DNA from: Yersinia massiliensis
GTDB taxonomy: Bacteria > Pseudomonadota > Gammaproteobacteria > Enterobacterales > Enterobacteriaceae
Reading direction: 5' to 3'
NCBI RefSeq assembly: GCF_003048255.1
Contig: NZ_CP028487.1
Coordinates: 4,216,001-4,280,000, forward strand
DNA length: 64,000 bases
Shown here: positions 17,664-27,350 of the stretch, in pieces
How the letters are laid out: the number at the start of each line of letters is the position of its first letter
Numbering within the stretch: the stretch's first letter is position 1
Notes under the pieces: generated by a model
Database searches by the model: none
What the model was told of the DNA's origin: nothing
What the model saw: the letters and a program-made list of their open reading frames with translations, nothing else
Made by a program: the position numbers and the translations under genes

Positions 17664-17707
17664 AGGGGGCCATGATAATTATTCACTATCATGGCCCCCT
17701 ACTCTTT
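17664..17707. terminator. terminator after valS
   Basis: A perfect 14-bp stem AGGGGGCCATGATA / TATCATGGCCCCCT with a 9-nt loop, followed by ACTCTTTT. It ends the pepA-holC-valS transcription unit. Confidence 0.85.
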
Positions 17708-17788
17708 TATGATTGCCACATTGCGCCATTCAATGGTATTACAGTTTATGACTAAGTTATTACCATTCGATTTATAGAGTAATACACC

Positions 17789-18292
17789 ATGACCACAGTT
17801 ACCCCCATTCGCCTGCTGGTGCGCCCCATCACAGCAGCAGACAATTTTGCCATCGCCAATGTTATTCGCGATGTTTCGGCTGAATTTGGCTTGACCGCTG
17901 ATAAAGGCTATACGGTGTCTGATCCGAATTTGGATCATTTATACGAGCTGTATAGCCAGCCACGCAGTGCTTATTGGGTGATTGAAGTGGATGGTAATAT
18001 TGCCGGTGGCGGTGGTATCGCACCTTTATCGGGTGGCGAAGTGGATCTGTGTGAATTGCAGAAAATGTACTTCCTGCCTATTTTGCGTGGGAAAGGTTTA
18101 GCGAAGCAATTAGCGTTGCAAGCGTTGGCATTTGCCCGTCAACAAGGCTTTGGCCGTTGCTATCTAGAAACCACAGCCAGCCTGACGAGCGCTGTAGGTT
18201 TATATGAAAGATTAGGATTTGAGCATATCGATGGGCCAATGGGAAACACCGGCCATGTCGATTGCGAAGTCACGATGCTAAAAGCATTGTAA
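17789..18292 (+). CDS. yjgM: GNAT-family acetyltransferase, YjgM-like
   Basis: 167 aa single GNAT domain. The acetyl-CoA loop appears as [20 protein letters not shown], and the C-terminal part [20 protein letters not shown] is the family's usual end. E. coli yjgM is the same length and also lies between valS and rraB. Substrate is not known from the sequence. It is followed by two tandem ERIC elements. Confidence 0.85.
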   Translation: MTTVTPIRLLVRPITAADNFAIANVIRDVSAEFGLTADKGYTVSDPNLDHLYELYSQPRSAYWVIEVDGNIAGGGGIAPLSGGEVDLCELQKMYFLPILRGKGLAKQLALQALAFARQQGFGRCYLETTASLTSAVGLYERLGFEHIDGPMGNTGHVDCEVTMLKAL

Positions 18293-18369
18293 AAATTCAG
18301 GGCGCACAAGACGCCCTGAGATTAACAGTTAATCATCCGACAGCGCCAAACCCACCCGTTGTTATAGGC

Positions 18370-18493
18370 AAATCCACCAAAGATTCCCCTAAGTCATTGC
18401 CGTTGCAGGTAGGCAGCAAACGAGCAAATCCCGATGAGCTGACCCAAGTCAGTGATTCGGGTGAGTAAGTGCCGCTAACAACCCTGCAGTACC
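18370..18493. repeat. ERIC element, first of a tandem pair
   Basis: It starts AAATCCACCAAAGATTCCCC, has the GTTGCAGGTAGGCAGCAAAC left arm, the CCCGATGAGCTGACCCAAGT core, and ends in the right-arm AACAACCCTGCA. The next copy begins immediately, with a 124-base period. Confidence 0.85.
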
Positions 18494-18632
18494 AAATCCA
18501 CCAAAGATTCCCCTAAGTCATTGCCGTTGCAGGTAGGCAGCAAACGAACGAGTCCCGATGAGCTGACTCAAGTCAGCGATTCGGGCGAGTAAGTGCCGCT
18601 AACAACCCTGCAACGCCAAGGACAACGGGGAA
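18494..18632. repeat. ERIC element, second of a tandem pair
   Basis: Nearly the same sequence as the preceding copy, with an added right end CAACGCCAAGGACAACGGGG. The pair fills the convergent gap between the yjgM-like gene and rraB and may act as a two-way transcript end. Confidence 0.85.
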
Positions 18633-18638
18633 TCGGGT

Positions 18639-19070
18639 TTAGTGACGCTTCCCGTCATCATCCTCATCAACCAACTCTTCGTCGTCAAACTCGCCGTCTT
18701 CACCCTCTTCGCCGTTAGGGTCTTCGTAATATGTCCCCCAACCGTCGTAATTTACGCCGCATTTCTCGGCCAGTGCGATGAGCTGCTCAACTTGTGTATC
18801 GATAATTTCTGCATTCAACGCGACTTCGCTAATCACATCACAGCACATCACCACTGAACCATCTTCCACTTCCAGTTCTTCGGCATCTGTCACTTCATAA
18901 CCCAGCTTAAAGGCTTCAACGGCGGCCTTTTCCAGCACTTCGAATTTTTCAGCAGAAAGATGGTGCTCAATCGTGTACAGCGCATCAGGATCGCTGCCAT
19001 CGTCTAGCAGTTCTTCGATGATCAGGCGAGTCTCATCACGTTGTTCGTCCAGCATTTCGCGGTTTGCCAT
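18639..19070 (-). CDS. rraB: RNase E inhibitor RraB
   Basis: 143 aa. I set the start at 19070 ([20 protein letters not shown]), which matches E. coli RraB (MANPEQ...); an in-frame extension to 19208 would run into the argI operator region and is not supported. The core [20 protein letters not shown] and the acidic C-terminal tail are characteristic. RraB binds the scaffold region of RNase E and alters which mRNAs are degraded. It is divergent from argI, as in E. coli. Confidence 0.95.
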   Translation of the reverse strand: MANREMLDEQRDETRLIIEELLDDGSDPDALYTIEHHLSAEKFEVLEKAAVEAFKLGYEVTDAEELEVEDGSVVMCCDVISEVALNAEIIDTQVEQLIALAEKCGVNYDGWGTYYEDPNGEEGEDGEFDDEELVDEDDDGKRH

Positions 19071-19170
19071 GCCTTTATCCTCAGTCAATGGGCTTAGTAT
19101 TGCGCTATTTTCCCACACCCACGCAGTTGCCTCCACTATAAACGATAAAGATTTATTCATTGGGGTTGTA

Positions 19171-19209
19171 ATTGAATATTTATACGTATAAATTGAATTT
19201 AAATTCAAC
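19171..19209. promoter_or_regulatory. two ARG boxes (ArgR operator) of argI
   Basis: The box at 19192-19209 (ATTGAATTTAAATTCAAC) fits the ArgR consensus TGAAT-N4-ATTCA exactly. A weaker box at 19171-19188 (ATTGAATATTTATACGTA) lies 3 bases upstream. Such adjacent pairs bind one ArgR hexamer, which represses argI when arginine is plentiful. Confidence 0.85.
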
Positions 19210-19231
19210 TAGACTATTCAGGATGCAAACC

Positions 19232-20248
19232 ATGAGCACTATGAGTCAGTTCTACAAACGTCACTTTTTAAGGTTACTGGATTTTACTCCCGCCGAAATT
19301 ACCGCGCTGTTAGATTTAGCCGCTGAGCTAAAGCAAGCCAAGAAATCCGGCAATGAGCAGCAAAAATTGGCTGGTAAGAATATCGCGCTCATCTTCGAAA
19401 AAGACTCGACTCGTACTCGATGCTCTTTCGAAGTTGCCGCATATGATCAAGGTGCGCGTGTGACCTACCTCGGCCCAGGCGGGAGTCAGATTGGGCATAA
19501 AGAATCAATTAAGGATACCGCCCGTGTGCTAGGCCGTATGTATGACGGTATTCAGTATCGTGGTCATGGCCAACAAGTGGTTGAAACATTGGCCGAATAT
19601 GCGGGTGTCCCGGTGTGGAATGGCCTGACGAATGAATTCCACCCGACACAGCTTCTGGCTGATTTATTGACCATGCAAGAGCATCTGCCCGGTAAGCCGT
19701 TGAGTGAGATGAAATTTGCCTATCTTGGCGATGCACGTAACAACATGGGGAACACCATGCTGGAAGCTGCTGCACTGGTCGGGATGGATTTACGTCTGGT
19801 CGCGCCAAAAGCATGCTGGCCGGAGGCACAACTGGTGGCGGCATGTCAGGCACAGGCGCAAAAAACCGGCGGAAAAATCACGCTGACAGAAGATATTGCC
19901 GAAGGGGTGAAAGGCGCTGACTTCTTATATACCGATGTGTGGGTTTCAATGGGTGAACCAAAAGAAGTGTGGCATGAACGGGTTGCGCTACTGAAACCCT
20001 ATCAGATCAATATGAACGTGGTGAAGCTCACCGGTAATCCGCAGGTCAAGTTCCTGCACTGCCTGCCCGCTTTCCACGACGATCAAACCACTGTCGGCAA
20101 GCAAATGGCTGAGCTTTATGACTTACCGGAAGGGATGGAAGTGACCGATGAAGTCTTTGAATCCACGCACAGCATCGTGTTTGATCAGGCCGAAAACCGC
20201 CTACACACCATTAAAGCCGTGATGGTCGCCACCCTCAGCCAAGCATAA
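19232..20248 (+). CDS. argI: ornithine carbamoyltransferase
   Basis: 338 aa. The carbamoyl phosphate site [13 protein letters not shown] and the ornithine-site HCLPAFHDD motif are intact. It makes citrulline from ornithine and carbamoyl phosphate in arginine synthesis. I chose ATG 19232 because AGGA lies 8 bases upstream; ATG 19241 (MSQFYKRHF) matches the E. coli start but is further from the ribosome site. Frames starting at 19172 overlap the ARG boxes and are unlikely. A terminator follows. Confidence 0.95.
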   Translation: MSTMSQFYKRHFLRLLDFTPAEITALLDLAAELKQAKKSGNEQQKLAGKNIALIFEKDSTRTRCSFEVAAYDQGARVTYLGPGGSQIGHKESIKDTARVLGRMYDGIQYRGHGQQVVETLAEYAGVPVWNGLTNEFHPTQLLADLLTMQEHLPGKPLSEMKFAYLGDARNNMGNTMLEAAALVGMDLRLVAPKACWPEAQLVAACQAQAQKTGGKITLTEDIAEGVKGADFLYTDVWVSMGEPKEVWHERVALLKPYQINMNVVKLTGNPQVKFLHCLPAFHDDQTTVGKQMAELYDLPEGMEVTDEVFESTHSIVFDQAENRLHTIKAVMVATLSQA

Positions 20249-20269
20249 AAATATTCAACTGCTTACATA

Positions 20270-20308
20270 AAAAGGGCCGATTCAGTTAACTGAGCGGCCC
20301 TTTTTTTA
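20270..20308 (+). terminator. terminator after argI
   Basis: GGGCCG and CGGCCC enclose a loop that itself contains the CAGTTAACTG palindrome, followed by seven T. Confidence 0.85.
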
Positions 20309-20428
20309 TAAACCCATGACTAATTTTATAAATCCATCACCCATTTTATAAACTCATTGATCACTTTTAGGCTGAGTCATCGGCGGTGGCAAGCGCTGCC
20401 CAAAACGCAGGCAGTTAAGCTAAAAAGT

Positions 20429-20938
<510 letters not shown>

Positions 20939-21056
20939 TCATATCTCATTTATTGGGAAGTCTCTAACATTTATTTATCCGATTTTTATTCAGTTTCGTT
21001 CGATACCTAACTCATCGCAGAATCATTACTTCTATGCAATATTCGTTTATCACTTA

Positions 21057-21068
21057 TTGTTATAACAA
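21057..21068. promoter_or_regulatory. palindrome upstream of the ABC importer operon
   Basis: The perfect 12-base palindrome TTGTTATAACAA, with further imperfect symmetry outside (TTA...TAA), lies about 160 bases upstream of the binding-protein gene in an otherwise featureless AT-rich gap. It is a candidate operator for an unknown regulator. Confidence 0.3.
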
Positions 21069-21225
21069 ATAACAGTTGAGACTTTGACCACAGACTGCAA
21101 AGTTACTATCGTGGGAAACTGCGATGAAATAGTCGAAAAAACAATAATTTCCTCGTTATGCTAATGATGCTTGTTGCGCTCAATGTAACAAGTTTCGGTG
21201 GTTGAATCCTATTCAGGGAGTCGCA

Positions 21226-22794
21226 ATGAAAACTAAAATTCTGTCATTATTGATTTTGACAGCACTATCAAGCAGTGTATTGGCTGCAACACCACCAGAT
21301 ACATTGGTGGTCGTACAATCCCTGGATGATATCGTCAGCTTGGATCCGGCAGAAAGTAATGAACTGTCGAGTATTCAAACCGTACCCAGCCTCTACCAGC
21401 GTTTGATCCAAGCCGATCGTGATAACCCGGCAGAGATTAAACCCGTACTGGCTGAAAGCTGGGAAGGTGACGCCGCAGCCAAAACCCTGACCGTCAAATT
21501 GCGCCCAGATGCGGTATTTGCATCAGGCAATCCGGTGCAAGCCGATGATGTGATTTACTCCTTCACTCGCGCAATCAAGATGAACCGCTCTCCCGCTTTT
21601 ATTCTTAACGTGCTGGGTTGGGATGCGACCAACATCGAACAACACTTGAAAAAGATCGATAACAACACCGTGCGACTGAGTTGGAGTGCAGATGTCAGCC
21701 CAGCGGTTGCCCTGAATATTTTATCAACACCGATCGCCTCAATTGTTGATAAAAAAGCCGTCACCGCCAATGTGAAAGATAATGACTACGGCAATGCTTG
21801 GTTAAAAATGCATTCAGCCGGTAGCGGCCCATTCAAAATGCGTGTATATCAACCGCATCAAGCCATCGTATTAGATGCCAACCCGACATCACCGGGTGAC
21901 AAGCCACTGATTAAAAATATTATTATTAAAAACGTGCCTGACCCGAGTGCTCGCCGCTTACTGATTCAGCAAGGGGATGCCGATATCGCCCGCGAATTAG
22001 GGCCAGACCAGACTGCCGCCTTGAAAACACAAGCGGGCGTCAAAGTGGTTGAAATCCCATCAGCGGAACAAAACTATTTGGTCTTTAACACGGCCAACCC
22101 AGCCAACCCGCTGTTGAGTAAACCCGAGTTCTGGCAGGCTGCACGTTATCTGGTTGATTATCAGGGCATTACCAAAGACTTACTGAAAGACCAATATTTC
22201 GTGCACCAAAGCTTCCTGCCTGTCGGTTTACCGGGCGCGCTGGAAAGCAATCCGTTCACTTTTGATCCGGATAAAGCCAAAGAAATACTGGCAAAAGCGG
22301 GCATTAAAGACCCAACGTTGACGCTGGATGTTGAGAACAAACCGCCGTTTATCACCATCGCTCAGTCGTTACAGGCCAGCTTCGCCCAAGGTGGCGTGAA
22401 ATTGGTGTTACTGCCAGCAGCAGGTAGCCAAGTCTATGGTCGGGTACGGGCTAAGCAACACCAGTCTGCGATTCGTTTGTGGATACCGGATTACTTCGAT
22501 GCCCACTCTAACGCAAGCGCCTTCGCCTATAACGATGGTAAAAGTAGTACTGTGGCCGGTTTAAACGGTTGGGTGATCCCTGAGCTGAATAAACAAACAT
22601 TGGCCGCCGTGGCAGAAGCTGATCCGGCTGAGCGCACCGCGCTCTATACCCAGTTGCAACAAGAGTTGCAGCAGAATTCGCCTTACATCTTTATCGACCA
22701 AGCCAAAGCGCAAGTTGTGCTGCGAGATAATGTGAAGGGCTACCAACAGGGCCTGAATGCCGATATGGTCTATTATGACCGTGTCAGCAAGTAA
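21226..22794 (+). CDS. family 5 solute-binding protein of a peptide/nickel/opine-type ABC importer
   Basis: 522 aa from ATG 21226, which has GGGAG 5 bases upstream; an ATG at 21202 would put eight extra residues before the signal peptide. The signal peptide MKTKILSLLILTALSSSVLA is followed by a mature SBP_bac_5 protein with the usual opening VVQSLDDIVSLDPAESNE. Proteins of this fold bind di- and oligopeptides, nickel chelates, opine-like metallophores or sugars. No opine-synthesis or urease gene is adjacent, so the ligand cannot be assigned. First gene of a five-gene operon. Confidence 0.9.
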   Translation: MKTKILSLLILTALSSSVLAATPPDTLVVVQSLDDIVSLDPAESNELSSIQTVPSLYQRLIQADRDNPAEIKPVLAESWEGDAAAKTLTVKLRPDAVFASGNPVQADDVIYSFTRAIKMNRSPAFILNVLGWDATNIEQHLKKIDNNTVRLSWSADVSPAVALNILSTPIASIVDKKAVTANVKDNDYGNAWLKMHSAGSGPFKMRVYQPHQAIVLDANPTSPGDKPLIKNIIIKNVPDPSARRLLIQQGDADIARELGPDQTAALKTQAGVKVVEIPSAEQNYLVFNTANPANPLLSKPEFWQAARYLVDYQGITKDLLKDQYFVHQSFLPVGLPGALESNPFTFDPDKAKEILAKAGIKDPTLTLDVENKPPFITIAQSLQASFAQGGVKLVLLPAAGSQVYGRVRAKQHQSAIRLWIPDYFDAHSNASAFAYNDGKSSTVAGLNGWVIPELNKQTLAAVAEADPAERTALYTQLQQELQQNSPYIFIDQAKAQVVLRDNVKGYQQGLNADMVYYDRVSK

Positions 22795-22810
22795 CTTATT
22801 TTTGCCTAAT

Positions 22811-22850
22811 TTGGCGTTGCAGGGGGCTTCCTGCCTACATGCAATGCCAA
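22811..22850. repeat. ERIC remnant hairpin between binding protein and permease
   Basis: TTGGCGTTGCA and TGCAATGCCAA face each other around CAGG/CCTG. The right half reads like an inverted ERIC left end, so this looks like a collapsed ERIC. In the message it would form a stem-loop able to stabilise the upstream binding-protein part. Confidence 0.5.
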
Positions 22851-22913
22851 TGACGCCAGAAATAGCCCTGCTGATTGACCCCGTTTTATGAAATATAAGT
22901 AGGTTGATAGTCG

Positions 22914-23963
22914 ATGTCTGTCGCACTAAATCAAACGCCGGGAATCTTATCCCGGCGTCGTCTTTGGGGGTTTTTACAGGGATTACTCACCCTGGCCCTG
23001 ACGTTATTCGGTCTACTGGTGATCACTTTTTTCCTCTCGGCAATGTCGCCAGTGGATCGGGTGTTACAAATTGTGGGCGACCACGCCAGTGAGGCGACTT
23101 ACCAGCAGGTCAAGCACCAGCTCGGACTAGATCAGCCATTAGCCGTCCAGTTCTGGCACTATTTGGTGCGCTTGGCCCACGGTGATTTGGGTCTTGCCAG
23201 TGCCAGTGGTCAGCCGGTATTACAAGATTTACTCACCGTTTTCCCTGCCACATTAGAGCTGGCCACCTTGTCACTGATCATTGGTGCCACGCTCGGGGTT
23301 ATCCTAGGTTTACTCTGCGCCCGCTGGGCCGGTAGTAAGTTGGATGCGACAATTCGCTTTATCACTTTGCTCGGTAACTCAGTGCCCATCTTCTGGTTGG
23401 GTTTACTGATGCTCTTGCTGTTTTATGCACGCCTGCAATGGAGCCCCGGTCCTGGCCGCCTCGATGATATTTATCAATACACTGTGGAAGCAACAACCGG
23501 TTTTGCCCTGATCGACACTTGGCGCTCTGGTGATGCTGGTGCCTTTGGCAATGCCATCGCTCACTTAATCTTGCCTGTCGCCCTGCTCTCTTATTACGCA
23601 CTGGCCAGTATCACCCGCCTGACACGCTCGGCTTGCCTGAGTGAATTGAATAAAGAGTACATCACGCTAGCCAGAGCCAAAGGGGCCGGTGAAATGCGCA
23701 TCCTACTGATGCATGTGTTGCCGAATATTCGCGGCACGTTACTCACCGTGATTGCGCTGGCCTATACCAGCATGTTGGAAGGTGCGGTGTTAACCGAGAC
23801 TGTTTTTGCGTGGCCGGGGATTGGCCGCTACCTGACCAGTGCCCTGTTTGCGGGGGATACCACCGCGATTATGGGGGGAACGCTGTTGCTCGGTATGTGC
23901 TTTATTTTGATTAATAACGTGACGGATCTGCTGGTCCGGTTGCTGGATCCGAGAACGCGCTGA
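22914..23963 (+). CDS. DppB-type ABC permease
   Basis: 349 aa with six predicted membrane segments. The signature loop EYITLARAKGAGEMRILLMHVLPN is the EAA motif that contacts the ATPase subunits, and the C-terminus carries VLTETVFAWPGIGRYL, typical of DppB/NikB permeases. It lies 119 bases after the binding protein gene, across an ERIC remnant, and forms the inner-membrane channel with the next gene product. Confidence 0.92.
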   Translation: MSVALNQTPGILSRRRLWGFLQGLLTLALTLFGLLVITFFLSAMSPVDRVLQIVGDHASEATYQQVKHQLGLDQPLAVQFWHYLVRLAHGDLGLASASGQPVLQDLLTVFPATLELATLSLIIGATLGVILGLLCARWAGSKLDATIRFITLLGNSVPIFWLGLLMLLLFYARLQWSPGPGRLDDIYQYTVEATTGFALIDTWRSGDAGAFGNAIAHLILPVALLSYYALASITRLTRSACLSELNKEYITLARAKGAGEMRILLMHVLPNIRGTLLTVIALAYTSMLEGAVLTETVFAWPGIGRYLTSALFAGDTTAIMGGTLLLGMCFILINNVTDLLVRLLDPRTR

Positions 23964-23981
23964 TATGTTGATGATACTGAA

Positions 23982-24818
23982 ATGCAAATAGCAAAAGTCT
24001 GCCACACGCTAAAGCGTTCCCCTGCCACCAGCATTGGGCTATTGATTATCTCCTTGCTGGTTTTCATTGCGATTTTCGCGCCATGGCTTGCGCCTCAAGA
24101 TCCTAACTGGCAAAACGCCGCTGACCGGCTGCTGCCACCGGGCTCTGCTGGGCATTGGCTGGGCACTGACAGCTATGGCCGCGATATGCTGTCGCGCTTA
24201 ATTTATGGCACTCGCCCAACATTGGGCTTGGTGCTGTTGGTCACTGTGATCACTCTGCCACTGGGGTTATTAGTCGGTGTGCTGTCCGGTTATTACGGTG
24301 GCTGGCTTGAACGTGTGCTGATGCGCGTGACGGATGTGGTGATGTCGATGCCACGGCTGATATTGGCTTTTGCCTTTGTGGCGATGCTCGGCCCCGGTTT
24401 GATTAATGGCGCATTGGCGTTAGCACTGACCACATGGCCCGCTTACGCCCGTCAGGCGCGGGCCGAAATCCAATTATTACGTAAAAGCGATTATCTGGCA
24501 GCAGCCGAAATGATGGGTATCAAAGGGTTACGTCTGCTGTGGGGCCATATTTTACCGATGTGCCTTCCTTCGGCGGTGGTGCGCTTAGCGCTGGATCTGG
24601 CTGGCATCATCCTTGCGGCTGCGGGGTTAGGTTTCCTCGGATTAGGCGCACGCCCCCCGATGTCCGAATGGGGTTCAATGGTCGCGGACGGCATGCAGGT
24701 TATCTTCGACCAATGGTGGATTGCCGCCATCCCGGGCTGCGCGATTTTGCTCAGCAGCATGGCATTTAATCTGTTAGGCGATGGCCTGCGCGATATTTTG
24801 GACCCTCACCATGACTGA
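23982..24818 (+). CDS. DppC-type ABC permease
   Basis: 278 aa, OppC/DppC/NikC family. The N-terminal membrane segment ISLLVFIAIFAPWLAP is followed by the conserved LLPPGSAGHWLGTDSYGRD. The EAA loop is DYLAAAEMMGIKGLRLLWGH, and AGLGFLGLGARPPMSEWG near the end is a strong family signature. It overlaps the first ATPase gene by 8 bases. Confidence 0.92.
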   Translation: MQIAKVCHTLKRSPATSIGLLIISLLVFIAIFAPWLAPQDPNWQNAADRLLPPGSAGHWLGTDSYGRDMLSRLIYGTRPTLGLVLLVTVITLPLGLLVGVLSGYYGGWLERVLMRVTDVVMSMPRLILAFAFVAMLGPGLINGALALALTTWPAYARQARAEIQLLRKSDYLAAAEMMGIKGLRLLWGHILPMCLPSAVVRLALDLAGIILAAAGLGFLGLGARPPMSEWGSMVADGMQVIFDQWWIAAIPGCAILLSSMAFNLLGDGLRDILDPHHD

Positions 24819-25689
24819 TAAAATTTTCGCCGTAGAGAATCTGTGTGTCGATTTTCAGCAACAACGGGTGGTCGATAATATTTCGTTCCACCTCGGCCAA
24901 GAACGCGTCGCGTTGGTGGGTGAATCCGGTTCTGGTAAATCGATTACTGCCAGAGCGCTGATGGGGTTAGTCCGCTCGCCGGGTAAAGTCAGCGCCAAAA
25001 AACTGAGTTATTACGCCGATAACCCCTATCAGCAGGGGGAACTTGCCCCTGTTATCGAACACGACTTGACGGCGCTCAAACCCAAACAATGGGGTGCACT
25101 GCGCGGTAAAGAGATAGCCATGGTGCTGCAAGACCCTCGCTATGCATTGAATCCAGTGCGAACCGTGGGAAAACAAGTTGAAGAGTCGCTGCTGTTGCAC
25201 AATGCACTTTCCAGCGCTGACACACATGAGCGAGTCTTAAATGCATTGGCCTCGGTGGGATTAAATGAGAGTGCTTACCATCAATATCCCGGCCAGTTGT
25301 CGGGGGGGATGGGGCAACGAGCAATGTTAGCCATCGCATTAGTCAATAATCCGCGCGTCTTAATTGCTGATGAACCTACCTCAGCTTTGGATGCCAAATT
25401 GCGTAACCAAATCCTTGAGTTGATCGTCGAACAAACCGAGCAGCGTAAGATGAGTTTGCTGCTGATTAGCCATGACCTGCCATTAGTGTCGGAGCATTGC
25501 CACCGCGTATTGGTGATGTATCAAGGCAAACTGGTGGATCAAGGGCTGGCCGCTGAATTGCCGCACTCGACCCATCCTTATACCCATACCTTGTGGGCTT
25601 GTCGCCCCAATGCCACCACTTACGGCACTGACTTGCCGGTATTGGATCGCAGCGTAGATTTTTCTGGAGGTACCCGTGGCACTGATTGA
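24811..25689 (+). CDS. DppD-type ABC ATPase
   Basis: 292 aa from ATG 24811 (MTDKIFAVENL); a start at 24781 would lie deep in the permease gene. Walker A GESGSGKS, signature LSGGMGQRAM (a Met-Gly where LSGGQ is usual) and Walker B VLIADEPTSALD are present, and the C-terminal part has the HPYTHTLWAC segment of the peptide/nickel subfamily. It overlaps both neighbours, so the operon is tightly coupled. Confidence 0.9.
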   Translation: MTDKIFAVENLCVDFQQQRVVDNISFHLGQERVALVGESGSGKSITARALMGLVRSPGKVSAKKLSYYADNPYQQGELAPVIEHDLTALKPKQWGALRGKEIAMVLQDPRYALNPVRTVGKQVEESLLLHNALSSADTHERVLNALASVGLNESAYHQYPGQLSGGMGQRAMLAIALVNNPRVLIADEPTSALDAKLRNQILELIVEQTEQRKMSLLLISHDLPLVSEHCHRVLVMYQGKLVDQGLAAELPHSTHPYTHTLWACRPNATTYGTDLPVLDRSVDFSGGTRGTD

Positions 25690-26392
25690 AGTCAATAATC
25701 TGCGGGTCAGTTTTGCCCTGAAGAATCAAGTCAAAACGGCGGTTGAGTCGGTCAGCTTTGCGGTTGAAGAAGGCGAAACGTTCAGCCTGATTGGCGCATC
25801 TGGCTGTGGTAAATCCACCGTATTGCGGACACTAGCCGGTTTGCAGCGGGAGTGGCAAGGTGAAATTAGCTTGCTGGGCAAGCCGTTGCAAGCAGGGCAA
25901 CGTTTCACCGGTCAACTGCGCAAAGATGTGCAGATGGTATTTCAAGACCCCTATGCCTCTTTACATCCACAGCATAATATTCAGCGCACACTGGGTGAGC
26001 CGTTAAAGATTCACGGTGAGCGCAATATCCAGCAGCGAATTGATCAGGCTCTCGCGCAAGTGGGCCTCCCTGCTTCTGCGGCGCAGCGCTATCCCCATCA
26101 ATTCTCCGGTGGTCAACGCCAACGCATTGCCATCGCCCGCGCCTTACTTTTACGGCCCAAACTGTTGTTACTCGATGAACCCACCTCGGCATTAGATATG
26201 TCTGTTCAGGCAGAGATCCTCAATTTACTCAATCATTTAAAACGCGAACACGGCATGACCTATTTGTTGGTCAGCCATGACAGTGATGTTGTGGCCCATA
26301 TGTCTGAGCGCGCCGCAATGATGGAAAGTGGCAAGATAGTGAGGGAGTTTGCACGGCAGGATTTGGCGCAAGCGGCGCACTTTATGGGGTAA
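25676..26392 (+). CDS. DppF-type ABC ATPase
   Basis: 238 aa. GTG start at 25676 with GGAGG 5 bases upstream, inside the end of the previous gene. Walker A GASGCGKS, signature FSGGQRQRIAIARAL and Walker B LLLDEPTSALD are complete. It is shorter than most DppF proteins and lacks their C-terminal oligopeptide-transporter extension. It pairs with the preceding ATPase to drive the importer. A hairpin terminator candidate follows at 26416-26460. Confidence 0.9.
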   Translation: MALIEVNNLRVSFALKNQVKTAVESVSFAVEEGETFSLIGASGCGKSTVLRTLAGLQREWQGEISLLGKPLQAGQRFTGQLRKDVQMVFQDPYASLHPQHNIQRTLGEPLKIHGERNIQQRIDQALAQVGLPASAAQRYPHQFSGGQRQRIAIARALLLRPKLLLLDEPTSALDMSVQAEILNLLNHLKREHGMTYLLVSHDSDVVAHMSERAAMMESGKIVREFARQDLAQAAHFMG

Positions 26393-26415
26393 CACTTTGT
26401 GGCTTAAGCTTTTTC

Positions 26416-26460
26416 AATGCCCCCTCAGTGTAAGGGAGATAAACCAAGGGGCATTCTTTC
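26416..26460 (+). terminator. hairpin after the ABC importer operon
   Basis: AATGCCCC and GGGGCATT enclose a long loop and are followed by CTTTC. The long loop and short T-tract make it a modest terminator. Confidence 0.45.
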
Positions 26461-26506
26461 AACTTCTCACTTCACAACTGCGACCTACAACACGGAATGT
26501 TGAGCG

Positions 26507-26836
26507 CTACCGAAACATCAGGTATCGGTAAAGAGTCCGTTCCAAATCTTGTTTCATACTGATAAAAACCAGTATTTCCACAGTTTGGCCGTCATAGTCA
26601 TAGATAACGCGATACTCACTATCAGGGTCCAGCCGTTCACGAAACTGGACCCCGCTATCTGACAATATTGAGTTAAAACGATAGCGGGTCGGATCTTCAC
26701 TGATCGCCGTGATTGACGATATCAATAAATTATCGACGAATGCTGCGGCTTTAACCGGTCCCATCGTCCCACTTTTAAAGGATTCGATATCTTTAAGAGT
26801 CCATTCTGCTGCTGGTGCTATGATGATTTGGGGCAT
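26507..26836 (-). CDS. RelE/ParE-family toxin
   Basis: 109 aa from ATG 26836 (MPQIIIAPAA); an ATG at 26848 is also in frame. The ParE/RelE fold shows as AAFVDNLLISSITAISEDP, then RYRFNSILSDSGVQFRERLD and EYRVIYDYDGQTVEILVFI. RelE relatives cut mRNA on the ribosome, ParE relatives poison gyrase; the sequence does not decide which. The antitoxin gene lies just upstream, in the usual antitoxin-first order. Confidence 0.8.
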   Translation of the reverse strand: MPQIIIAPAAEWTLKDIESFKSGTMGPVKAAAFVDNLLISSITAISEDPTRYRFNSILSDSGVQFRERLDPDSEYRVIYDYDGQTVEILVFISMKQDLERTLYRYLMFR

Positions 26837-26850
26837 TCCTAACCTCAATC

Positions 26851-27120
26851 TTACTTGCGTGCTTCACGCAGTTTCCTTAGCGTTTCTTCGGGCGTCATAC
26901 CCTGCTGATTTTTAATATCCTGCTTGGCCAACATGGTGAGCTTCAAAAGGGCATTTGATTGGCGCTCAAGATTACGCTCCCTGATTTCGGCTTCCCTTTC
27001 TGCGGCTGGCTGGACAAACAGCTCGGCGACACCATTTTTTGTCACAAAAACCCCGCCATCAAAAAGATCAGGTGATCCAAGCCCTTCTCTTGCGGCTTTT
27101 TGTGACATTGTCGTGGTCAT
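26851..27120 (-). CDS. Phd/YefM-type antitoxin
   Basis: 89 aa. GVFVTKNGVAELFVQPAAER is the DNA-binding/dimerisation part of Phd/YefM antitoxins, and the charged C-terminal helix (ALLKLTMLAKQDIKNQQ onwards) is the expected toxin-binding tail. Starts at 27120 or 27108 are both possible. A candidate operator lies at 27200-27221. The gene pair has no parallel in the E. coli nrdDG neighbourhood and is probably an acquired module. Confidence 0.75.
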   Translation of the reverse strand: MTTTMSQKAAREGLGSPDLFDGGVFVTKNGVAELFVQPAAEREAEIRERNLERQSNALLKLTMLAKQDIKNQQGMTPEETLRKLREARK

Positions 27121-27199
27121 AGTAATTTCTCCGTTGATGACTGCTCATGCTTCAAGCACGCTATCATCAGCTCAAATAAATATCAAATTTATACTAAAT

Positions 27200-27221
27200 T
27201 TGTACACGCACTCATGTACAA
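27200..27221. promoter_or_regulatory. inverted repeat upstream of the toxin-antitoxin pair
   Basis: TTGTAC and GTACAA, 10 bases apart, lie 80 bases upstream of the antitoxin start, in an AT-rich stretch. This fits an autoregulatory operator for the antitoxin-toxin complex. Confidence 0.4.
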
Positions 27222-27302
27222 GAAATCCTCCATCCAATGAGCGACTGCGCAGCAAACACGCTTAACACCGAATTCTTTGCTCTACGTCAATTTTGTTTGC
27301 CC

Positions 27303-27349
27303 ACACCTATATATAGTGCTTATAGGAACAAAGACACCTATATGTAGTA
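27303..27349. promoter_or_regulatory. two NrdR boxes upstream of nrdD
   Basis: ACACCTATATATAGTG (27303-27318) and ACACCTATATGTAGTA (27334-27349) fit the NrdR palindrome type ACAC-AT-rich-GTGT. They are 31 bases apart, three helical turns, which is the standard arrangement for NrdR repression of ribonucleotide reductase operons when dATP is high. Confidence 0.8.
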
Positions 27350-27350
27350 G

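Noticed and set aside
19071..19208. N-terminal extension of rraB
   Set aside because: It would cover the argI ARG boxes, and E. coli RraB aligns from the ATG at 19070.
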